NCBI GenBank assembly: GCA_019423755.1
Contig: JAHZAU010000035.1
Span: 1 to 6,046 of the forward strand
Origin: Oscillospiraceae bacterium
Lineage (GTDB): Bacteria > Bacillota > Clostridia > Oscillospirales > Ruminococcaceae
Direction of reading: 5' to 3'
Length of the DNA: 6,046 bases
Part shown: positions 1-6,046 of the stretch, piece by piece
Numbering within the stretch: the first letter of the stretch is position 1
Layout: each line of letters starts with the position of its first letter
Notes under the pieces: generated by a model
Told to the model about the DNA's origin: nothing
The model's input: the letters and a program-made list of their open reading frames with translations, nothing else
Database searches by the model: none
Position numbers and translations under genes: made by a program

Positions 1-22
1 TAGTTGGCGCTTGCGACAACTG
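1..22. repeat. Degenerate short palindrome, related to the repeats after aspA
   Basis: The first bases read TAGTTGGCGC, then TT, then GCGACAACTG, which folds as an inverted repeat with one G/A mismatch. The TAGTTG...CAACT arms match the arms of the two perfect 25-base palindromes at 4756-4780 and 4879-4903, so this looks like a diverged or partial member of the same family. It lies at the window edge, so its left context is unknown. Confidence 0.45.
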
Positions 23-38
23 GGCCCCCCTTGTTTTA

Positions 39-59
39 GTGAATAGTGAAGAGTGAAAA
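39..59. repeat. Three imperfect 7-base tandem units
   Basis: The units GTGAATA, GTGAAGA and GTGAAAA follow one another directly, differing only in their last two bases. This is a minor simple-sequence tract in non-coding DNA between the edge palindrome and the fumC terminator. No function is evident. Confidence 0.5.
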
Positions 60-90
60 GGGAATAAGGGAGGAACTTCCCCGTGAACAT

Positions 91-136
91 AAAAATTGCC
101 CGCATCCAGATACTTTGGACGCGGGCGTTTTATTTT
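91..136 (-). terminator. Intrinsic terminator of the malic enzyme-fumC unit, possibly bidirectional
   Basis: An 11-pair stem is formed by 98-108 and 116-126 with a 7-base loop. In the leftward RNA the 104/120 pair is a G-U wobble and the stem is followed by AATTTTTAT, as expected of a Rho-independent terminator for the leftward genes. The plus-strand side is followed by GTTTTATTTT, so it could also stop rightward transcripts, but there the 104/120 pair becomes an A-C mismatch. The fit is therefore better for the fumC direction. It lies about 160 bases beyond the fumC stop. Confidence 0.8.
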
Positions 137-161
137 GGGGTTTGGGAAAAGTAGATTGCGT

Positions 162-189
162 GATTATGCCAGCGCAGGCTCTGCGCCGC
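162..189. repeat. 28-base direct repeat, copy 1
   Basis: Identical over 28 bases to 257-284. The unit contains an internal palindrome, GCGCAG-GCT-CTGCGC (172-186). In this copy outer arms ATGCC (166-170) and GGCAT (191-195) can extend the hairpin, so copy 1 may be the more complete form. It lies between the fumC stop and the terminator at 91-136. Confidence 0.85.
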
Positions 190-210
190 GGGCATCTTAT
201 TATTCTTTTT

Positions 211-254
211 GAAAAAAACCAGGTGCGCGAAAATTCCTGTGCGGGTCCCGCACC
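211..254 (-). terminator. Possible upstream weak terminator after fumC
   Basis: In the leftward RNA GGTGCG (254-249) can pair with CGCACC (227-222), followed after three bases by seven T's (218-212). The same region also holds a tight palindrome, GTGCGGG-T-CCCGCAC (239-253), which competes with that stem. The T-tract is real. The stem is short, so this is at best a weak first stop signal ahead of the stronger one at 91-136. Confidence 0.35.
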
Positions 255-256
255 GC

Positions 257-283
257 GATTATGCCAGCGCAGGCTCTGCGCCG

Positions 284-284
<1 letters not shown>
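257..284. repeat. 28-base direct repeat, copy 2, touching the fumC stop
   Basis: Exact second copy of 162-189, offset by 95 bases. Its last base (284) is the final base of the fumC TAG stop codon, so the repeat begins exactly where translation ends. The internal hairpin is GCGCAG (267-272), loop GCT, CTGCGC (276-281). In the leftward RNA flanking bases add one G-U and one C-G pair. Confidence 0.85.
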
Positions 285-1648
<1,364 letters not shown>

Positions 1649-1657
1649 TTCCAGTTT

Positions 1658-1663
1658 CCTCCT
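1658..1663 (-). promoter_or_regulatory. Ribosome binding site of fumC
   Basis: AGGAGG on the minus strand, 9 bases before the ATG at 1648. It fixes the start there and rules out the upstream in-frame GTG at 1672, which would place the box inside the coding sequence. Confidence 0.85.
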
Positions 1664-1684
1664 CAATATCACAAGATAGCGGCT

Positions 1685-1734
1685 AAGACAAAAGCCGGGG
1701 GCCTGCCGGCGGATGCGCCCCGGCGGGTCCCCGG
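1685..1734 (-). terminator. Terminator-like hairpin between malic enzyme gene and fumC
   Basis: Arms 1695-1709 and 1720-1734 align without bulges: 13 Watson-Crick pairs plus two A-C mismatches in the leftward RNA, with a 10-base loop. It is followed by CTTTTGTCTT. This is the form of an intrinsic terminator or attenuator lying 13 bases beyond the malic enzyme stop and about 45 bases before fumC. It would allow more malic enzyme than fumarase to be made by partial read-through. In a rightward RNA both mismatches become G-U pairs, but no T-tract follows on that side. Confidence 0.55.
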
Positions 1735-1747
1735 ACGGTATGCGGGA

Positions 1748-2980
1748 TTATTGGTTGCGGGCCACCAGCTGGCGGGTGTGTTCGGCCACCTGCTCGGGGG
1801 TGATGTCGGTGCGGCGGGCGTAGCCGGTCTCCATAGCCACCTGGGCCACGAATTTGGCCACCTGGGGAGCCACACGCGGGTCGAAGGGGGAGGGGATGAC
1901 GTACTCGGCGGAAAGCTCCTCGTCGCTGACCAGGTCGGCGATGGCGCGGGCCGCAGCCAGCTTCATCTCCTCGGTGATCTTGGTGGCGCGGACGTCCAGG
2001 GCGCCGCGGAAGATGCCCGGGAAGGCCAGCACGTTGTTGATCTGGTTGGGGTAGTCGGAGCGGCCGGTACCGATAACGGCAGCGCCGGCGGCTTTGGCGT
2101 CCGCGGGGGCGATCTCCGGGTCGGGGTTCGCCATAGCGAAGATGATGGGGTTGGGCTTCATGGTCTTGACCATCTCGGGGGTGACGCAGTTTGCCACAGA
2201 CAGGCCGACGAACATATCGGCATCACGGAGCAGGTCGGCGATGCCGCCTTTGATGTGGTTGGGGTTGGTGATCTTGGCGATGGCCTCGGTGGAGGGTTTC
2301 AGGTTTTCGCGGCCCTCGTAGATGGCGCCCTTGGAGTCGCACAGGGAGATGTCGCGGATGCCGATAGCCATGAGGAGCTTGGAAACCGAGATCGCGGCCG
2401 CACCGGCGCCGTTGACGGCGACTTTAATGTCCTCGGGTTTTTTGCCCAGCAGTTTCAGGGCGTTGAGGGTGGCGGCAGCGGTAACGATGGCGGTACCGTG
2501 CTGGTCGTCGTGGAAGACGGGGATGTTGCAGATCTCTTTGAGCTTCTCTTCAATATAGAAGCACTCGGGGGCTTTGATGTCCTCCAGGTTTACGCCGCCG
2601 AAGGTGGGCTCCATGAGCTTGACGGTGCGGATGATCTCGTCCGGGTCGTGGGTATTAAGGCAGATGGGGAAGGCGTCCACGCCGGAGAAGGTCTTGAACA
2701 GGCAGGCTTTGCCCTCCATAACCGGCATACCGGCGCCGGCGCCGATATCGCCCAGGCCCAGGACAGCGGTGCCGTTGGTGACGACGGCTACCAGGTTGCC
2801 CTTGGAGGTGTAGTCGTAGATGGTGTCAAAGTCGTGGTTGATCTCCATGCAGGGAGCGGCCACGCCGGGGGAGTATGCCAGGGAAAGGTCGTCCTTGCCC
2901 TTGAGGGGTACCTTGCATTCTACCGAGATTTTGCCCTGGGCGTCCTTGTGCAGCTTCAGGGCCTGTTCCTTGAGGTTCAT
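1748..2980 (-). CDS. Malic enzyme, short YtsJ-like form (probably NADP-dependent)
   Basis: Oxidatively decarboxylates L-malate to pyruvate and CO2 while reducing NAD(P)+; cytoplasmic and dependent on a divalent metal. The N-terminal malic domain (about 1-160) shows SLAYSPGVA (33-41) with the catalytic Tyr36, MEGKA (88-92) with Lys91, metal-ligand candidates Glu133-Asp134 in NLEDI, and HDDQHGTA (157-164). The NAD(P)-binding domain follows, with NGAGAAA (190-196), CDSKGAIYEGR (214-224), ANPDPEI (284-290) and GRSDYPNQINN (306-316). At 410 residues it matches the short Bacillus subtilis YtsJ type and lacks the C-terminal phosphotransacetylase-like domain of E. coli MaeB. NADP preference is inferred from the likeness to YtsJ and not proven by the sequence. 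The ATG is preceded by AGGAGG (2991-2996) with a 10-base gap. It is the first gene of a probable operon with fumC. Confidence 0.95.
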   Translation of the reverse strand: MNLKEQALKLHKDAQGKISVECKVPLKGKDDLSLAYSPGVAAPCMEINHDFDTIYDYTSKGNLVAVVTNGTAVLGLGDIGAGAGMPVMEGKACLFKTFSGVDAFPICLNTHDPDEIIRTVKLMEPTFGGVNLEDIKAPECFYIEEKLKEICNIPVFHDDQHGTAIVTAAATLNALKLLGKKPEDIKVAVNGAGAAAISVSKLLMAIGIRDISLCDSKGAIYEGRENLKPSTEAIAKITNPNHIKGGIADLLRDADMFVGLSVANCVTPEMVKTMKPNPIIFAMANPDPEIAPADAKAAGAAVIGTGRSDYPNQINNVLAFPGIFRGALDVRATKITEEMKLAAARAIADLVSDEELSAEYVIPSPFDPRVAPQVAKFVAQVAMETGYARRTDITPEQVAEHTRQLVARNQ

Positions 2981-3014
2981 AGATCGTTTTCCTCCTAAAA
3001 TATAGTGAGAGTAT

Positions 3015-3031
3015 CCGCCGGGGTCCGGCGG
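3015..3031 (-). promoter_or_regulatory. Hairpin in the malic enzyme leader
   Basis: CCGCCGG and CCGGCGG form a perfect 7-pair stem with a 3-base loop in the leftward leader, 18 bases before the AGGAGG box. There is no T-tract, so it is not a terminator. It may affect RNA stability or ribosome access. No riboswitch class was recognised. Confidence 0.5.
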
Positions 3032-3067
3032 CTTGCTGGGGAATTTAACAAAGTTTAAGCTGTACCC

Positions 3068-3097
3068 ATTGTACTCTTTTTAAAAAAGAAACTTCAA
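3068..3097 (-). promoter_or_regulatory. Sigma-A-type promoter of malic enzyme-fumC
   Basis: On the minus strand TTGAAG (3097-3092; four of six consensus bases) is followed after 18 bases by TACAAT (3073-3068; five of six). The predicted start near 3061 gives a leader of about 80 bases. The spacer is an AT-only-like T/A tract. This is the best match on that strand upstream of the gene. Confidence 0.6.
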
Positions 3098-3170
3098 GGT
3101 GAAAATCCTACAAAAACTTTTTAACAATGCTAGTGTCCTTGCAGAATTTCACGGGAATTTGATTTTTGCA

Positions 3171-3201
3171 GGAAAAAGTGGCAAAACCCACTTGATTTTC
3201 C
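3171..3201. promoter_or_regulatory. Palindrome over the aspA -35 box, candidate operator
   Basis: AAGTGG (3176-3181), six bases, CCACTT (3188-3193) is a perfect inverted repeat. The outer arms GGAAA (3171-3175) and TTTCC (3197-3201) add symmetry after a 3-base offset. Its right half overlaps the aspA -35 hexamer TTGATT (3192-3197), where a bound repressor would block polymerase. I cannot name a regulator family from the motif. Confidence 0.4.
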
Positions 3202-3219
3202 CGGGGGCTCTGCTATAAT
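3192..3219 (+). promoter_or_regulatory. Sigma-A-type promoter of aspA with extended -10
   Basis: TTGATT (3192-3197; four of six) and a perfect TATAAT (3214-3219) are separated by 16 bases, with the extended -10 dinucleotide TG at 3211-3212. This predicts a strong start near 3226 and a leader of about 120 bases before aspA. Confidence 0.8.
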
Positions 3220-3233
3220 AAAGCAAAAGTGAA

Positions 3234-3297
3234 GCAATTCCTGCATCAAAACTTTACCGAATCATCTTCCCGCGGCCCCCAAAGCTGCGGGAATTGC
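3234..3297 (+). promoter_or_regulatory. aspA leader with two mutually exclusive stems
   Basis: Fold 1 pairs 3267-3276 with 3284-3293: ten pairs including one G-U, with a 7-base loop. Fold 2 pairs 3234-3245 with 3286-3297: twelve pairs including one G-U, enclosing 40 bases. Both use 3286-3293, so only one can exist at a time. No T-tract follows either stem, and the aspA GAGGT box (3333-3337) lies outside both, so neither classical attenuation nor direct occlusion of the start is evident. It fits no riboswitch I recognise. Confidence 0.45.
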
Positions 3298-3345
3298 ATT
3301 GAAAAAACCGACAAAAAGAATCGAGAGAAATCGAGGTAACAGATT

Positions 3346-4755
<1,410 letters not shown>

Positions 4756-4758
<3 letters not shown>

Positions 4759-4780
4759 TTGGCACCGAAGGTGCCAACTA
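4756..4780. repeat. 25-base perfect palindrome, element A outer part
   Basis: TAGTTGGCACC, loop GAA, GGTGCCAACTA: an 11-pair perfect stem. Its first three bases are the aspA stop codon. It has the same arms and layout as 4879-4903, but with a different inner stem sequence that still pairs perfectly. Confidence 0.85.
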
Positions 4781-4782
4781 AC

Positions 4783-4812
4783 GAAAGAAGATTCCTGACG
4801 GAATCTTCTTTC
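4783..4812 (+). terminator. aspA terminator hairpin, element A inner part
   Basis: GAAAGAAGATTCC (4783-4795), loop TGAC, GGAATCTTCTTTC (4800-4812): a perfect 13-pair stem 24 bases beyond the aspA stop. The 3' arm supplies a T-rich end, but the bases after it are CCCG, so it is less canonical than the next hairpin. With 4847-4875 it gives two stop signals in series. Confidence 0.65.
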
Positions 4813-4846
4813 CCGTACATCACGGAAAATTTCCCAAAGCAGAAAA

Positions 4847-4875
4847 AAAGAAGCTCCCTTCTTGGGAGCTTCTTT
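4847..4875. terminator. Second terminator hairpin, element B inner part
   Basis: AAAGAAGCTCCC (4847-4858), loop TTCTT, GGGAGCTTCTTT (4864-4875): a perfect 12-pair stem. On the minus strand it ends in a run of seven T's, so it is a strong leftward terminator. On the plus strand it ends TTCTTTCG and probably also stops leftover aspA transcripts. Confidence 0.7.
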
Positions 4876-4878
4876 CGT

Positions 4879-4903
4879 TAGTTGACGCCAAAGGCGTCAA
4901 CTA
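4879..4903. repeat. 25-base perfect palindrome, element B outer part
   Basis: TAGTTGACGCC, loop AAA, GGCGTCAACTA: an 11-pair stem with the same arms as 4756-4780. It is separated from its neighbouring terminator by the same short spacer seen in element A, but in mirror orientation. Confidence 0.85.
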
Positions 4904-4930
4904 GGTTCTCCGTAAAGTTTCCCCGCCGGA

Positions 4931-4960
4931 TTGCCCCGGGAGCGGAAGGTGTTGTATAAT
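4931..4960 (+). promoter_or_regulatory. Promoter of the hydrolase gene
   Basis: TTGCCC (4931-4936; four of six) and a perfect TATAAT (4955-4960) with an 18-base spacer. The predicted start near 4967 leaves a leader of about 45 bases. It lies inside the in-frame upstream extension that would begin at TTG 4931, which argues that the extension is not translated. Confidence 0.65.
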
Positions 4961-4997
4961 AGAGAAAACGCCCCACGGGGCAGAACCCACCGCGAGA

Positions 4998-5002
4998 AAG
5001 GA
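4998..5002 (+). promoter_or_regulatory. Ribosome binding site of the hydrolase gene
   Basis: AAGGA, 9 bases before the ATG at 5012. It selects that start over the upstream in-frame TTG at 4931, which has no suitable box. Confidence 0.7.
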
Positions 5003-5011
5003 AGCGCCGCT

Positions 5012-5932
5012 ATGACTTTTCAACAACTGCAAAACCAAGCCCTGGCCCTGCTGGACGAGGAAGGCCCCGAAGCCGCCTTTGCCCTGATGAAGGAGGAAGG
5101 CCCCTCCGCCGAGCACGCCGTGCCCGCCCAGATGTATAACTTCCTCTACTGCTTCGCCGCCCTCAGCGGCAAGGAGGAGGAAGCCATGGGCCTGCTGACC
5201 GAGGCGGTGTTCGCCAAGGGCTTCTGGTACGATTATGACTATCTTATGGCCGACGAGGACCTGACCGTCCTGCGCCGCCGCCCGGAGTTTGCCGCTGTGG
5301 CCGAGGCCTGCCGCGCCCGCCAGCAGGAGGCTCTGGCCGCTGCTCACCCGGTGCTGGAAGGCGCCGAATCCCTGCGCCCGGGCCAGCCCTTTGCCCTGGT
5401 GCTGCACGGCGACCAGGAAAACGCCGCCGTCACCGCGCCCTACTGGCAGGCGGTCACCGACGCCGGCTGCGCCCTCTGCCTGGCCCAGTCCTCTCAGGTG
5501 CAGGTGACCGACGGTTACCTGTGGGACGATGAGGAGCTGGCCGCCGATGAGATCGCCCAGCACTGGCAGACCCTCACCGCCCAGGGCGGAGAAGGCATCC
5601 TCTGCGGATTCTCCTCCGGCGGACGGGCCGCCCTTTACGCCGCGCTGGAAGGAAAGGTCACCCCCAAGGGCCTGATCTTGGCCTCCCCGTGGCTGCCGGA
5701 GCTGGACCAGTGGAAGGAGATGCTCCCCCGTTTGGCCCAAAAAGGGGTACGCCTGGCCATCGTCTGCGGCGACGCCGACCCCGACTGCTTCGACTGCTCC
5801 CAGGAGCTGTTCGAGCTGGCCGACGACGCCGGGGTGGAATGCAGCTTCCGCCTGTGCGAGGACGTGGAGCACGCCTACGCCCCCAATTTCCCCCAGCTGC
5901 TCCAGGACGCGGTTCGCTTTATCCTGGCGTAA
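5012..5932 (+). CDS. Alpha/beta hydrolase with helical, TPR-like N-terminal domain
   Basis: A 306-residue acidic protein, apparently cytoplasmic: no signal peptide or membrane segment. Residues 1 to about 110 look all-helical and repeat-like. The segment DEDLTVLRRRPEF (81-93) resembles the closing motif of TPR-type domains. From about 125 the fold reads as an alpha/beta hydrolase: strand ending LVLHG (129-133) at the oxyanion hole, nucleophile elbow GFSSG (199-203) with Ser201, acid candidate Asp256 in CGDADPD (252-258), and His287 in EDVEHAYAPNFP (283-294). The complete Ser-Asp-His set and spacing suggest an active esterase, lipase or peptidase; the substrate cannot be read from the sequence. 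It has its own promoter and a strong terminator, so it is probably a single-gene unit unrelated to the aspartate route. The start at 5012 is set by AAGGA (4998-5002) and by the promoter upstream. Confidence 0.85.
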   Translation: MTFQQLQNQALALLDEEGPEAAFALMKEEGPSAEHAVPAQMYNFLYCFAALSGKEEEAMGLLTEAVFAKGFWYDYDYLMADEDLTVLRRRPEFAAVAEACRARQQEALAAAHPVLEGAESLRPGQPFALVLHGDQENAAVTAPYWQAVTDAGCALCLAQSSQVQVTDGYLWDDEELAADEIAQHWQTLTAQGGEGILCGFSSGGRAALYAALEGKVTPKGLILASPWLPELDQWKEMLPRLAQKGVRLAIVCGDADPDCFDCSQELFELADDAGVECSFRLCEDVEHAYAPNFPQLLQDAVRFILA

Positions 5933-5954
5933 TCGACGTAAACTTTCCCAAAAG

Positions 5955-5990
5955 AAAAAAGAACGTCCCGCGGGGGACGTTCTTTTTTTT
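5955..5990 (+). terminator. Terminator of the hydrolase gene
   Basis: AAAAAAGAACGTCCC (5955-5969), loop GCGG, GGGACGTTCTTTTTT (5974-5988), followed by more T's: a perfect 15-pair stem with a canonical T-tract, 22 bases after the stop. Its A-rich 5' arm means it could also stop leftward transcripts. The stem style (AAAGAA...CCC / GGG...TTCTTT) resembles that at 4847-4875. Confidence 0.9.
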
Positions 5991-6007
5991 CTTTAGTGCT
6001 TTAGCAA

Positions 6008-6032
6008 GACCTTTCGCGTTTTGCGAAAGGTC
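6008..6032. repeat. 25-base perfect hairpin at the right edge
   Basis: GACCTTTCGC, loop GTTTT, GCGAAAGGTC: a 10-pair perfect stem, followed on the plus strand by AAAAAA and not by a T-tract, so it is not a rightward terminator. It stands 18 bases beyond the hydrolase terminator. Its size is like the other short palindromes here but the arm sequence is different. Confidence 0.7.
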
Positions 6033-6046
6033 AAAAAACCGCCCGC

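Larger units (their letters stand above)
2981..3345. other. Divergent control region between malic enzyme gene and aspA
   Basis: This 365-base gap is AT-rich compared with the flanking genes. It carries the leftward malic enzyme promoter (3068-3097) and its leader hairpin (3015-3031), the rightward aspA promoter (3192-3219) with a palindrome over its -35 box, and the aspA leader (about 3226-3345). I see no open frame with a ribosome binding site in it. The two start points are about 165 bases apart, close enough for shared regulation of the two units. Confidence 0.8.

Noticed and set aside
3045..3127. Two TTAACAA motifs (3045-3051 and 3121-3127), possible half-sites of the redox repressor Rex.
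   Set aside because: Neither is paired with a TTGTTAA arm at the spacing Rex needs, and the region is AT-rich enough for such heptamers to occur by chance.
4931..5011. A 27-residue N-terminal extension of the hydrolase starting at TTG 4931.
   Set aside because: The stretch contains the promoter (-10 at 4955-4960) and has no ribosome binding site, while ATG 5012 has one at proper spacing.
4901..5872. A 323-codon leftward open frame antisense to the hydrolase gene.
   Set aside because: The same GC-driven shadow effect: low-complexity Gly/Leu/Gln-rich translation, while the plus strand carries a hydrolase with a full catalytic set, promoter, ribosome binding site and terminator.

Overview
The window carries four complete genes and no partial ones. 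Coding DNA is GC-rich with mostly G/C-ending third positions, while the promoter regions are AT-rich. The genes have AGGAGG-type ribosome binding sites and sigma-A-type promoters. The enzymes are of Bacillus/Clostridium type: a short YtsJ-like malic enzyme, a class II fumarase and a clostridial-style aspartase. This suggests a GC-rich anaerobic Clostridia member of the Bacillota, perhaps Oscillospiraceae/Ruminococcaceae. The lineage is an inference from style and not a sequence match.

Layout, left to right. Positions 1-283 are non-coding. They hold a degenerate short palindrome at the window edge, a small 7-base tandem repeat, a strong terminator for the leftward genes, and two exact copies of a 28-base palindromic repeat; the second copy touches the fumC stop codon. 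fumC (284-1648, minus) and a malic enzyme gene (1748-2980, minus) read leftwards as a likely operon, with a GC-rich terminator-like hairpin between them. The 365-base gap 2981-3345 is a divergent control region with one promoter for the malic enzyme gene and one for aspA, a palindrome over the aspA -35 box, and an aspA leader RNA that can fold in two mutually exclusive ways. aspA (3346-4758, plus) follows. Positions 4759-5011 hold a mirrored pair of composite palindrome-plus-terminator elements and then a promoter. An alpha/beta hydrolase gene (5012-5932, plus) follows, then its terminator and one further hairpin at the right edge.

How the genes fit together: AspA converts aspartate to fumarate plus ammonia, FumC hydrates fumarate to malate, and malic enzyme decarboxylates malate to pyruvate with reduction of NAD(P). 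The divergent pair of transcription units therefore encodes a complete three-step route from aspartate to pyruvate, reversible at the first two steps. The hydrolase has its own promoter and terminator and no evident metabolic link.

I see no mobile element, CRISPR array, tRNA or rRNA, and no evidence of a wholly new system. The most unusual items are the covarying mirrored palindromic elements after aspA, the 12-residue tandem duplication at the AspA N-terminus, the exact 28-base repeat at the fumC end, and the bistable aspA leader.
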